Shown here: piece after piece, positions 1-7,434 of the stretch
How the letters are laid out: every line of letters starts with the position of its first letter
Position numbering within the stretch: the stretch's first letter is position 1
NCBI GenBank assembly: GCA_964601355.1
Contig: CAZRNB010000053.1
Span: forward strand, 1-19,914
Source: CAZRNB01 sp964601355
GTDB lineage: Bacteria; Planctomycetota; Phycisphaerae; Sedimentisphaerales; Anaerobacaceae
Reading direction: 5' to 3'
DNA length: 19,914 nt
The notes under the pieces: generated by a model
Seen by the model: only the letters and a program-made list of their open reading frames with translations
The model's database searches: none
What the model was told of the DNA's origin: nothing
Program-made: the position numbers and the translations under genes

Positions 1-112
1 ATGAGAGAGGCGCTTCTAATATGAAAATCCTATCGCTTATCTTCATGCCATTCGTAAACGTTCCTGATTATCCCGCCGCAGAACCGTTACTAAAGTATTT
101 TTTGCTGAACAC

Positions 113-748
113 TCAAATTCTTTGCCAAATACGGTAATCCCAGACCATTTTGGCGGGATCCAAGTCAATGGCGTTCACCACGATGTTCCGAACGAGTCCA
201 GTTTGTTCTATGAATTTAATTGTCAGCTTCTCTATCTGTTTCAGTTCAGCCTTATAAACCCTGAAAAGTAAATACACAGTCTTCGTCTCGTTCTTTGGAA
301 GCGACCCCACATATGGCAATGTGTCTTCGGGGCTAATTGCGCACCTGTATTTTACTTCATGATCACCTTCCCGTACTACCCATTGGGACGTGTCGGGCCG
401 CATCCAGCACCAATGTCCAGAAAAAGGCTCGGTCGAATCCTCGTAAATTACCTCCACTTCCACATTGGCAATATTGAAGGCCTTATTAAGGGAAACCACG
501 TTGAGTTCTGTGAAGTAGAAAAGACAAGGCTCATTCATGAAGGTTCCCGAATTATCTACTTTGCAAATCATCCGCCCCTCAAGCTTGGGTTTGGTGATTT
601 TTTCGAAGACCCAAGGCGCTGCCCATGCAGAGGCTCCAACCAGAGCGATAAGCAAAGTCAAGCCCTCTTTACGTCCGATGAAGCGAGTGACCAGCGCTAG
701 CCAACCTGTGCCTGTGATCACGGCGATGAATAGAGTTAGAAAATCCAT
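113..748 (-). CDS. Hypothetical two-helix membrane protein, 211 aa
   Basis: I do not recognise a family. The chosen start is the ATG at 748-746, because AAGGAG lies 9 nt upstream on the minus strand; an in-frame start 48 nt further out has no comparable site. Two hydrophobic segments (about residues 2-22 and 28-46) are followed by a roughly 160-residue soluble domain rich in beta-type hydrophobic alternation, with a few Cys and Trp residues (including a His-Trp-Cys-Trp run). This suggests an N-terminal anchor with a folded domain outside or beneath the membrane. The next gene on the same strand is about 280 nt upstream, so the two are probably separate units. No catalytic motif is visible. 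That it is a real gene is supported by the ribosome site and the clean open frame; its function is unknown. Confidence 0.7.
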   Translation of the reverse strand: MDFLTLFIAVITGTGWLALVTRFIGRKEGLTLLIALVGASAWAAPWVFEKITKPKLEGRMICKVDNSGTFMNEPCLFYFTELNVVSLNKAFNIANVEVEVIYEDSTEPFSGHWCWMRPDTSQWVVREGDHEVKYRCAISPEDTLPYVGSLPKNETKTVYLLFRVYKAELKQIEKLTIKFIEQTGLVRNIVVNAIDLDPAKMVWDYRIWQRI

Positions 749-912
749 AGTTTTGGTCTCCTTAATAGTTTTGGTTAGTTGTTTCACAAGTATCACTCCA
801 TAGTAGGTTGTCGAGTTGAAGGCCGCCGGTGAACAAAATAGGGATGTTTATCTATTGATGTTACATTATTCAGTCCTTCTACTTTTGTTAATTTGCAGCT
901 TCGGACGCCTTG

Positions 913-934
913 ACGAGATACGAGATACGAATAT
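913..934. repeat. Heptad array, ACGAGAT word, left copy
   Basis: Two full copies of the 7-mer ACGAGAT plus a partial one (ACGAATA). Its reverse complement matches 1506-1527 at nearly every base, so the pair flanks the zinc-protein gene as inverted repeats about 570 bp apart. Confidence 0.6.
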
Positions 935-1026
935 ATTTACAGCTTCGGCCTCCATTTTCTTCTTCGCACGTCCTACTGGGCATGAACGAAGGTGAAAATG
1001 GCAAACGGCACTAACTATTCTTACTA

Positions 1027-1422
1027 TTACTCAGAGCAGTGCTGTTTGCGAAGAAACTTTATAGCTGTCCATGATTCAAATGTGACTTTGCATTTCAGGC
1101 ACTGTACTTCGGGATTATCTATTCTCCCAGATGCAACAATGCGGCATTTGTTATGGTCGACATCAAAGCACTTTGTGCAAAAAGGACCGTCAATAAAGTC
1201 ACCAGTTTCATCAGCAATAAAATATACTGAGCCTTTACATATGAGCTTTCCTTTTAATGCCAAAGCTTCCTCGATATGCTTAATCATTTCGTCTTTGTTC
1301 TTCAATTGTTCGGTCAATTCCATCGCTTCGCGCTGTAGATCTACGAGTCGTCTGTAAAGGTCCACGTTCTTCACTTGATCTACAAGCTCGAGTGCCCCTT
1401 TGGCTGTATCGATCAATCCCAT
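1027..1422 (-). CDS. Coiled-coil protein with C-terminal zinc ribbon, 131 aa
   Basis: The start is the ATG at 1422-1420, with GGAG 7 nt upstream on the minus strand; the longer frame adds 17 residues with no such site. Residues 1-60 begin with a G-L-x-D-T-A-K stretch and form a charged amphipathic helix or coiled coil. Residues 80-112 hold C82-x2-C85, C93 and C108-x2-C111, a zinc-ribbon-like arrangement inside a 'DGPFCTKC' motif. From memory, short proteins of this build (helix, then a DGPxCxxC ribbon) recur across many bacteria and often sit in accessory regions; no activity is established to my knowledge. The gene is flanked by inverted copies of a heptad repeat (913-934 and 1506-1527), which may mark insertion. 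It could be a nucleic-acid-binding or scaffold protein; that is inference only. Confidence 0.75.
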   Translation of the reverse strand: MGLIDTAKGALELVDQVKNVDLYRRLVDLQREAMELTEQLKNKDEMIKHIEEALALKGKLICKGSVYFIADETGDFIDGPFCTKCFDVDHNKCRIVASGRIDNPEVQCLKCKVTFESWTAIKFLRKQHCSE

Positions 1423-1505
1423 TGTTCTACTCCATTTTCTATGCACTGTCCCGAAGCCAATATTAGAAAGCATAAATCCCAGATGTCTCGCTTCGTTGCT
1501 CGCAT

Positions 1506-1527
1506 AAATTCGTATGTCGTATCTCCC
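1506..1527. repeat. Heptad array, right copy (inverted relative to 913-934)
   Basis: TTCGTATGTCGTATCTC, the reverse complement of the 913-934 array with only a few mismatches. It runs directly into a REP-like word at 1525. Confidence 0.6.
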
Positions 1528-1549
1528 TTCGGCTGCGCTCAGGGCAGGC
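1525..1549 (-). repeat. REP-like word, minus orientation
   Basis: Reads on the minus strand as GCCTGCCCTGAGCGCAGCC followed by GAAGGG. The same degenerate word occurs at 1876-1901, 1909-1934, 1949-1974 and 2148-2171. It resembles a palindromic word that I recall as scattered through many environmental genomes. Confidence 0.65.
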
Positions 1550-1696
1550 TAAGGAAGCGTATCTCGCGTTTGGATTCCGCACAAGATGCAGAATGACAAG
1601 CGGGCGATTCGAGGAAGTTTTGCGCTCAGGGGTGTATCACGCCTTTAGGGACAAAATACACAGAAACAAGTAAAAAAGCAATAAAAATGTCAAAAA

Positions 1697-1763
1697 GTGC
1701 ACAAGTGCATAAGAGTACAAGAACATAAGCCATAAGTGCACAAGGCACAAGACATAAGAGCAA
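1697..1763. repeat. Array of degenerate 7-8-bp words
   Basis: Successive words are GTGCACAA, GTGCATAA, GAGTACAA, GAACATAA, GCCATAA, GTGCACAA, GGCACAA and GACATAA. The period is 7-8 bp. No facing inverted arm is evident here. Confidence 0.6.
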
Positions 1764-1875
1764 GATTTCGTGGCTCGTGACCCGTATGTCGTATGTCGCA
1801 TAGCAGGTAGCGGATAAAGATTGCCATGCCGCGCTCGCAAATCCCCTTGTTTGTCACGCTCAGCCCCTTCGGCGG

Positions 1876-1974
1876 AGTTTATCCTGAGCGTAGCCGAATG
1901 GACTCAGAGCCTGCCCTGAACGCAGTTGAAGGGGTAAACTGTGCCGAAGCCCTGTCCTGAGCTTGTCGTAAGGG
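1876..1974 (+). repeat. Three tandem REP-like words
   Basis: Three copies of the roughly 26-bp word with a CCTGAGC or CCTGAAC core and a GAAGGG-like end, at 1876-1901, 1909-1934 and 1949-1974. Two further copies in opposite orientation flank them (1525-1549 and 2148-2171), giving a clustered REP array. Confidence 0.65.
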
Positions 1975-2027
1975 ATCTGGCTGCGGACGATAATCGTCTT
2001 GCGTTCGAGACCGGATTTCTCCGCTGC

Positions 2028-2062
2028 GCCCCCGTTCTGTCTTCGACAGAAGACGCGGGGGC
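2028..2062. repeat. Two-part hairpin
   Basis: Outer stem GCCCCCG (2028-2034) with CGGGGGC (2056-2062). Inner perfect stem TTCTGTC (2035-2041) with GACAGAA (2045-2051) around a 3-nt loop. No T-tract follows, so this is a repeat hairpin rather than a terminator. Confidence 0.6.
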
Positions 2063-2147
2063 TTCGGTCGAAATGACCAGAAAAGAAGATTGCCGCGGAC
2101 CTTCGTACCTCGCAATGACCCCTCACAAATTTACGGCGTGAGCCTAT

Positions 2148-2171
2148 CCTTCGGTTACACTCAGGACAGGC
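2148..2171 (-). repeat. REP-like word, minus orientation
   Basis: Reads on the minus strand as GCCTGTCCTGAGTGTAACC followed by GAAGG, the fifth copy of the word clustered in this region. Confidence 0.6.
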
Positions 2172-2222
2172 TTGGTACGGGGCAAGCGGCGAGAATCGAG
2201 ATTAGAATTGTGTTAATATTCT

Positions 2223-2351
2223 TTGACCCCGTTAGAATGCCCCCATGGCTTGCCACGGGGATGAAAATATTTAATTCCGTTGTGTTAAACACAGGGTTTA
2301 ATGCCCCGTGTGAGTAACGTTAGAAAGACGAAGGGCTTCTAACGGGGTTGA
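2223..2351. mobile_element. MITE-like element, copy 1 (121 bp plus 4-bp target duplication)
   Basis: Perfect 11-bp terminal inverted repeats: CCCCGTTAGAA at 2227-2237 and TTCTAACGGGG at 2337-2347. They are flanked on both sides by TTGA (2223-2226 and 2348-2351). The interior has no coding capacity but holds a hairpin (CCCCATGGC / GCCACGGGG, 2239-2259) and a segment whose complement is GGGGCATTAAACCC, shared with copy 2 at 18949-19054 in opposite orientation. The right-hand duplication reads TTGACT, a -35-like hexamer 34 nt before the pgpA start. The element may therefore influence pgpA expression, but the possible -10 (TAACCT) is poor. Confidence 0.65.
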
Positions 2352-2385
2352 CTTAACCGTCGGGTTTAGTTAACCTTTAGCAATT

Positions 2386-2913
2386 ATGAAAAGATTGCTG
2401 ACATCCTGTTTTGGTCTCGGCCGGCTGCCGGTCGCACCAGGGACATGGGGGTCACTGCCGCCGACAATAATCTTTGCCTTGATGTGCCAATTCGGCACAT
2501 CAGCAATATTTTTATCAATTGTAATGGTTGTTTTGGCCTTAATTGGTTCTTTTATTTGTGTCAGATTCAGCCCTTCTGTAATCGCCCTTGTCGGGAAAAA
2601 CGATCCTCGAGAAATAGTCGCAGATGAGATAGCCGGCCAGGCGGTGACGTTTTTGGCCGTTGGTTTTTTGTTCACAGTTCGTAGTTCATCGATAAACAAC
2701 GAACTCATAACAATGAACATTAATACCTGGCAAATTTGGGTCACCGCAGCACTTGGTTTTCTGCTTTTCAGGTTTTTTGATATAGTTAAGCCCTTTCCCG
2801 TACGCAAACTCGAAAAACTGCCTCAGGGATGGGGCATTCTTGCCGATGATTTATTAGCAGGTGTGTATGCCGGAGTATCTTTGCTGCTCTGTTTGAGATG
2901 TTATGCTCATTGA
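2386..2913 (+). CDS. pgpA: Phosphatidylglycerophosphatase A
   Basis: Dephosphorylates phosphatidylglycerol phosphate to phosphatidylglycerol at the cytoplasmic membrane. The 175 residues carry the family's landmarks in order: an N-terminal G-R-L-P-V-A-P-G-T-W-G-S stretch (residues about 13-24), the D-P-R-E-I-V-A-D-E metal-site region (about 75-84), F-R-F-F-D-I-V-K-P-F-P-V-R near residue 130, and G-I-L-A-D-D-L-L-A-G-V-Y-A near the end. Several hydrophobic helices fit a membrane protein. Between the third and fourth conserved blocks lies a roughly 16-residue stretch (2670-2718) absent from ordinary PgpA and made of heptad words. The length is otherwise normal. The start lies 35 nt after a MITE-like element, with no strong ribosome site. 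pgpA, cdsA and uppS in one window form a membrane-lipid set. Confidence 0.93.
   Translation: MKRLLTSCFGLGRLPVAPGTWGSLPPTIIFALMCQFGTSAIFLSIVMVVLALIGSFICVRFSPSVIALVGKNDPREIVADEIAGQAVTFLAVGFLFTVRSSSINNELITMNINTWQIWVTAALGFLLFRFFDIVKPFPVRKLEKLPQGWGILADDLLAGVYAGVSLLLCLRCYAH
2670..2718. repeat. In-frame heptad palindrome inside pgpA
   Basis: Words GTTCACA, GTTCGTA, GTTCATC, a 4-nt spacer, then AACAACG, AACTCAT, AACAATG, AAC. It is the same word family as the gene junctions at 8216-8270 and 10497-10574. In a pure GTTCATA repeat the phase in use would include a TAG; here that codon is TCG. Confidence 0.75.
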
Positions 2914-2930
2914 TTAGTGGAATGAGTGAA

Positions 2931-3046
2931 ATAAAGTGAGCTAAAGTGAACTAAAGTGAACTAAAGTGAACTAAAGTGCCTAAAGTGGGCTAAAGTGCAA
3001 ATTTATAATTTTAGGCACTTTAGTCACTTCAAACTTTAGACACTAA
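2931..3046. repeat. AAAGTG-word palindrome, copy 1
   Basis: Seven left-arm AAAGTG words spaced 9-10 bp apart, an AT-rich centre (3000-3012), then inverted CACTTTAG words to 3045. The element fills the pgpA-kinase junction and ends just before the ribosome site (AGGA, 3049-3052) of the next gene. Related copies are at 8812-8895 and 15625-15709. Confidence 0.75.
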
Positions 3047-3058
3047 ATAGGACAAAAC

Positions 3059-5593
3059 GTGGCAGAAGAATATTCTATTGATGTCTGCAAAATACTTGAA
3101 GAGAGATTTCATACGGCGCAGCTATATCGGCCGATGCGGGTCAGCCGTTATGAGCCTGGCACTGAACTTACTTATGATATGACAGGCGTCAGCCAGGCAA
3201 AAACGGGACGTGTGCATCTTGTTGTTGAGAAATTTGTAGGCGGAGGTTTTGCCGGTCAGGTCTATAAGGTAAAGGTGCTGGGAATCGAAGCAAATGACGG
3301 ATCGATAGACGGTCTCGAAGCAGGCCGGGTTTATGCGATGAAGATTCTTCTTCCGTCCTCAGCTTTTGGTCGGATATTTCGTAATTTTCTCTATTGGATA
3401 GGCTTTCAAGGGCCGTTTCAATTACAGGTCAATCCGGCAGCGGCCAGGGCGGGTGCGCTTTGGCAGAAATTTATCCGCAGAGGCGCCAGGATTCGATTTG
3501 GCGACGAGAATACGGTTGTCGATATTCACGCGACGTTTGTGGATAATTCGCTTGGCAGCTGCGGTGAGCTGAGTGAGTGGATCGATGGCCGCACCTGGCG
3601 GCTGGAGGTAGATGAGCATTTAGACCTGCTTTCACGCTGGCGAAGCGGTAAGCAAGTGAGCACAGATAAGCTGGGTTCGCCCGAATATCGTGCTAAGTAC
3701 GAGTTTATGCACAAATTTGTCGAGCTTCTGCACGATATGGGTGGCTTCGAGTTCGCCAGGCAATATGAATGGACGACCTGCAAAAGCCAGCCGAACTGCC
3801 TCAATCGCCATGGTTTAGCCTCGGCACCTGTGGCCGAGGCAGCCCCCGCCACAGGTGCGGGGGCTAATTCCTCGTCCGGTTTAGTGGCGGTTGATTTTAG
3901 GGCAGGACTTACACTGCTGCCGTTTCTGCCGATGAGTCCCGGGGACTTTAAGCTCATAGCTAAAGGCATTATGCGTGGCTCTTTAGTGCAGTTCGACCGA
4001 GGCAGTATCAGCAAGCTGGAACAATTCATTAAGGCACACAGCAATGAATTTGCGGGCTGTGAAAAAATGCTTGATGAATTAAAAGCTGCTGAAAAAATAT
4101 ATCGCAACTCGATTCTCGACATCACGCACAATCACGTTCGATTGCTATACAGCCGTCAGCTTTGGGCAACCATACTTAATAGTGCAATAACAGGCTGGAA
4201 GGTTAGGAATTTTATCGATGAACAACATGAGCAGAAGTTGCGTTGCAATAAGTTATTAACATTATTGCTTATCCTTATTAGCCTTATACCTCTGTTCGGC
4301 CGCTTTTTTCTCAAGATTTGGGGCCGGGCCGACTGGCGCAGGCATTATTTTGCGCTGCTTACGAGCCGGGATTATCTCGAACGGGCGGTGCAGGGAAAAA
4401 TAGCAGAAAAAGTTATTGTATGGCACAGAGCGGGACGAGTTGGCGAACAACGTGCAATTAAGATTGCCAATGAGAGCTGGCGGTTCTTTTGTCATTTGCC
4501 ACTTTCGATTTTGCCTGCCGGGCTTCATCGATTCCTGACCGATAGAATTTTCAGAAGAGAAAAATTTGTATCTATTTTTGTCCGTCCAATTCGGCTGTAC
4601 TTTAATGCAAAGATGAGAGAGCAATGGCTGCACGATATGGTCGCCGAAGGCCGGAAAAAACAGATGATTAGCGATGACGACGCAGGGGTCATCCTTTCAC
4701 AGATTAATGAGCCATTTATCCAGAAGTATCTGGTAAGTCTTGTCGTGCACCTTTGCACTTTGCCGGCATCGGAGATTACTTGGGTAACCTGCGCTTTTAT
4801 TTACTGGCTTACACATCGGGGTCAGCCGCATACATTTGCGGTTGTCGCAGGAATTGTCGCTGCTTTCCAGGTGATTCCGATTTCGCCTGGCTCGCTGATT
4901 CGGGGATTTTATGTGCTGTACCTGATAATACGCGAGCGGAACTTTAAGGACTACAATATCGCGGTATTTTTAGGATTCTTCAAGCTTGTAGGCTACCTGG
5001 CGTTTCCGATACAAATGACGTATCGCTATCCGGCGCTGGCGAGGTTTATGGCAGCCCACTGGGCAACCGAGGCGGTACACATTGTGCCGGTGTTTGGCGA
5101 AAGCGGTGCGCTGCTGGAGCATTTTGTATTTCGTTTGTTTTATAACTGGCCATTGACTATACGGCGTAGAATGCGCAGGAGAGCCAAGATTCGCGCATCT
5201 TTGAAACCTCGATATTGGCATATTGGACTGTGCGCCATTGCTATAGTGACGATATTTAGGCTCGCGGATTTTATTTACATTAGCAAGATGGGAAAGCTGC
5301 CGAGTTTGGGTAATATTTGGTGGCTTGTTGTAAGTTTGCCGCTGATTTGCGGCGCGGCAGTGACATTGGGTTGTGGCGTAGCTGCATTAGGCAAACGCAT
5401 TGCCGCAGCAGCTATTTGTGGCGTGACGGCAGGCGCCCTATATATAATAACTTTAGCTATACTATCCTATCATAATGGTGTTACTCTGGCCAATGATATT
5501 CTAATAAGCGGTGCATGGCGGATATTTATCATTACTATTCTTTCAACCATTGGTGCGGTAGTTACAGAATTGAAGCTGCCGGAAGCCGATTAG
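3059..5593 (+). CDS. Protein-kinase-fold polytopic membrane protein, 844 aa
   Basis: The start is GTG at 3059 with AGGA 6 nt upstream. An N-terminal kinase-like region shows a glycine-rich loop V60-G-G-G-F-A-G-Q-V68, an A-M-K95 lysine, a P-N246-C-L motif like the catalytic-loop Asn, and V-A-V-D279-F like the DFG aspartate. The catalytic Asp expected five residues before N246 is a Cys, so activity is uncertain and this may be a pseudokinase. Hydrophobic segments begin near residue 400 and recur from about 555 to the C-terminus, giving perhaps seven or eight helices. A GC-rich double hairpin (3817-3865) lies in frame between the Asn and DF motifs. I recall similar proteins only as planctomycete hypotheticals. 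Its substrate is unknown. It follows pgpA on the same strand across a repeat-filled junction. Confidence 0.72.
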   Translation: MAEEYSIDVCKILEERFHTAQLYRPMRVSRYEPGTELTYDMTGVSQAKTGRVHLVVEKFVGGGFAGQVYKVKVLGIEANDGSIDGLEAGRVYAMKILLPSSAFGRIFRNFLYWIGFQGPFQLQVNPAAARAGALWQKFIRRGARIRFGDENTVVDIHATFVDNSLGSCGELSEWIDGRTWRLEVDEHLDLLSRWRSGKQVSTDKLGSPEYRAKYEFMHKFVELLHDMGGFEFARQYEWTTCKSQPNCLNRHGLASAPVAEAAPATGAGANSSSGLVAVDFRAGLTLLPFLPMSPGDFKLIAKGIMRGSLVQFDRGSISKLEQFIKAHSNEFAGCEKMLDELKAAEKIYRNSILDITHNHVRLLYSRQLWATILNSAITGWKVRNFIDEQHEQKLRCNKLLTLLLILISLIPLFGRFFLKIWGRADWRRHYFALLTSRDYLERAVQGKIAEKVIVWHRAGRVGEQRAIKIANESWRFFCHLPLSILPAGLHRFLTDRIFRREKFVSIFVRPIRLYFNAKMREQWLHDMVAEGRKKQMISDDDAGVILSQINEPFIQKYLVSLVVHLCTLPASEITWVTCAFIYWLTHRGQPHTFAVVAGIVAAFQVIPISPGSLIRGFYVLYLIIRERNFKDYNIAVFLGFFKLVGYLAFPIQMTYRYPALARFMAAHWATEAVHIVPVFGESGALLEHFVFRLFYNWPLTIRRRMRRRAKIRASLKPRYWHIGLCAIAIVTIFRLADFIYISKMGKLPSLGNIWWLVVSLPLICGAAVTLGCGVAALGKRIAAAAICGVTAGALYIITLAILSYHNGVTLANDILISGAWRIFIITILSTIGAVVTELKLPEAD
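3817..3865. repeat. In-frame twin hairpin with complementary loops
   Basis: Hairpin 1: GCCTCGG (3818-3824) pairs with CCGAGGC (3834-3840). Hairpin 2: AGCCCCCGC (3841-3849) pairs with GCGGGGGCT (3857-3865). The first loop contains ACCTGTG and the second is CACAGGT, its exact reverse complement. The two halves also pair as one 18-bp near-perfect stem (3817-3834 with 3848-3865). It encodes an Ala/Pro/Gly-rich insert between two kinase motifs. Confidence 0.75.
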
Positions 5594-5678
5594 CCATATT
5601 TTAAAACTCAGAGCATCTTTGGGAAGTTAATTTTTACACAAAATTGCCGGAATAAAATCTGGACTTTTTTGCAATTCA

Positions 5679-5706
5679 TTGTTATATTGTCTTTCTGAAC
5701 TATGTT
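5679..5706 (+). promoter_or_regulatory. Possible promoter of the radical SAM gene
   Basis: TTGTTA (5679-5684), a 16-nt spacer and TATGTT (5701-5706) in an AT-rich stretch after the kinase gene. The match to sigma-70 consensus is only fair. Confidence 0.25.
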
Positions 5707-5757
5707 AGCTTGTCTTAAGGGGAAATTTCAAAATCGTTAGTTAGTGTGTGCTTAATA

Positions 5758-5830
5758 TAGGATACCACGTGGGCAGCAGTGACATACGCCACACCGTGTG
5801 TAGGATACCACATGGGGTATTCCACTGTGG
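5758..5830. repeat. Direct repeats and dyads upstream of the radical SAM gene
   Basis: TAGGATACCACGTGGG (5758-5773) recurs 43 bp on as TAGGATACCACATGGGG (5801-5817). A CACA/TGTG dyad (about 5790-5800) lies between them, and CCACA (5808-5812) pairs with TGTGG (5826-5830). These are either operator-like sites in the untranslated leader or another dispersed word repeat. The sequence alone cannot decide. Confidence 0.45.
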
Positions 5831-5879
5831 TTTGAGCAGGCTGATATTTTGGCTTGCTATGGATAAAAGGGAGTCAAAA

Positions 5880-7382
5880 ATGAAACCACAAGTCTTATAC
5901 TCAACACTAATCGCGATGGTAAATCACAAGCACCTCAGAAATATACTTGCAAAGAAAGTCGATGAATACATCTATAAGAAAATCGTTGACGATAATTCTG
6001 AAGACTTAAAAGAGGTGGCGGTCAAAAGATACCAATTCCTCTCAGCAATGCTGCACTGCATGATCAAAAACATAGATAGAGGATACGTCTGCCCTGAAAT
6101 TACAAAGAAAATCGTCAGCGTGCTCGTCCAAAATAATTTGATTCGAGAAGACCAAAACTATACGCAGGTCGTCGAAGGATTCAAAGTAAAATATGGTGAG
6201 TATCCACCAACTTTTATCGTTTTCTCTCCCACACAAAAATGCAATCTGAAGTGCATCGGCTGTTACGCAAACTCAGCGGCAGACACGTCTGCTACCGTAC
6301 CATATTCCTACGTAGATAAAGTGGTCAGTGAGGTTCACGATTGCTGGGGCGTTAGATTCATAACCATCAGCGGCGGTGAACCGTTCACATATAGAAGTGA
6401 AGGTCATACCCTGTTGAATATCTATAAAAAATACAATGATATGTTCTTCCTCATATATACAAACGGCACTCTTATTAACGATCAGATCGCCAAAGAATTG
6501 GCTGATTGTGCAAATGTCACGCCGGCGGTCTCGGTTGAGGGCTTTGAGGAAGCAACCGACCAGAGAAGAGGTCGCGGCACATTTAAGAAAATCCTTGAAA
6601 CATTGGAACGGTTAAGGGGCGTCGGTGTACCTTTCGGCATCTCCGTCACCGCAACAAATAAAAACGTGGATTTATTATTAGAGGATGAATTCTACGATTT
6701 CTTCTTCGAGGAGCAAGGCGCCTGCTATATGTGGGAATTCCAATTGATGCCTATAGGCAGAGGCAAAGATGAAATGGATCTGATGGTAAGTCCTGAACAA
6801 AGGTTCAAATTATATAGAAAATGGGAGACTCTGCTCTGCAAGAAAAAGTATTGTCTGGCTGATTTCTGGAACAGCGGCGCTCTTTCCAGAGGCTGCATTG
6901 CATACGGACGAAGCGGCGGCTATGCCTATATCGACTGGCACGGAAACGTAACGCCTTGTGCTTTTATTCCATATTACGTTGACAACATCTATGATTTGTA
7001 TAATAATGGAAGGACGTTGACGGATGCTTTATTCTCCGATTTTATGAAAAACGGCCGAAAATGGCAGAAAGAATACGGCCTTGACAACTGGAAAAAACCG
7101 GAAAACTGGCTGATGCCCTGCTCCATAAGAGATCATTATGAGATTTTCAGAAATTCGGTTCTGCCAAAAAATGCACGGTCAGAAGACCAGAAAGCCCAAG
7201 AAGCTCTTGAATCTGCTGATTACTTTGAGGTAATGAAAAACTATGATAGAAAGCTAAAGAGCCTAACTGAAAATGTTTGGAAAATTGAGTATCTAAATGA
7301 GGAGGCGGCCTCCGATAAAGCCAAATATCAAAATGCAGAATTAAAAAGTTACAATCACTCACCGATAATTCCGCAATTTTGA
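5880..7382 (+). CDS. Radical SAM protein with C-terminal SPASM-like cysteines, 500 aa
   Basis: The start is the ATG at 5880, with AAGGGAG 6 nt upstream; earlier in-frame starts lack a site and add repeat-derived residues. A roughly 115-residue N-terminal helical region precedes C121-N-L-K-C125-I-G-C128, the CxxxCxxC motif that binds the 4Fe-4S cluster for S-adenosylmethionine cleavage. A glycine-rich S-G-G-E-P motif follows near residue 164. The C-terminal part has C339, C360 (after D-W-H-G-N-V-T-P) and C414 (M-P-C-S), which suggests a second cluster of SPASM or twitch type. Such proteins often modify peptides or make cofactors, but no peptide substrate gene is visible nearby. The next gene starts about 50 nt downstream and may be its partner. 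The specific reaction is unknown. Confidence 0.88.
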   Translation: MKPQVLYSTLIAMVNHKHLRNILAKKVDEYIYKKIVDDNSEDLKEVAVKRYQFLSAMLHCMIKNIDRGYVCPEITKKIVSVLVQNNLIREDQNYTQVVEGFKVKYGEYPPTFIVFSPTQKCNLKCIGCYANSAADTSATVPYSYVDKVVSEVHDCWGVRFITISGGEPFTYRSEGHTLLNIYKKYNDMFFLIYTNGTLINDQIAKELADCANVTPAVSVEGFEEATDQRRGRGTFKKILETLERLRGVGVPFGISVTATNKNVDLLLEDEFYDFFFEEQGACYMWEFQLMPIGRGKDEMDLMVSPEQRFKLYRKWETLLCKKKYCLADFWNSGALSRGCIAYGRSGGYAYIDWHGNVTPCAFIPYYVDNIYDLYNNGRTLTDALFSDFMKNGRKWQKEYGLDNWKKPENWLMPCSIRDHYEIFRNSVLPKNARSEDQKAQEALESADYFEVMKNYDRKLKSLTENVWKIEYLNEEAASDKAKYQNAELKSYNHSPIIPQF

Positions 7383-7434
7383 TTTTGGAATTTTGGCTTT
7401 TTCGCTGGCGCTAGTTTTGAAAGGCTGTACCAAT

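Larger units (their letters stand above)
1423..2385. other. Gene-free, repeat-filled region upstream of pgpA
   Basis: No convincing gene. It holds a heptad arm (1506-1527), five copies of a REP-like word, a 7-8-bp word array (1697-1763), further GTATGTC-type words near 1784-1800, a strong hairpin (2028-2062) and a MITE-like element (2223-2351). Open frames here translate repeat words and are not credible proteins. Confidence 0.7.

Noticed and set aside
1860..2126. Open frames of 70-90 codons in the repeat region
   Set aside because: They translate REP-like words and a hairpin, have no ribosome sites and overlap each other.
2348..2376. Promoter for pgpA made by the MITE end (TTGACT plus TAACCT)
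   Set aside because: The -10 match is poor, so it is only mentioned as a possibility.
2931..3000. Regular short repeats resembling a CRISPR array
   Set aside because: The period is only 9-10 bp with no spacers and an inverted second arm follows; no cas genes are present.
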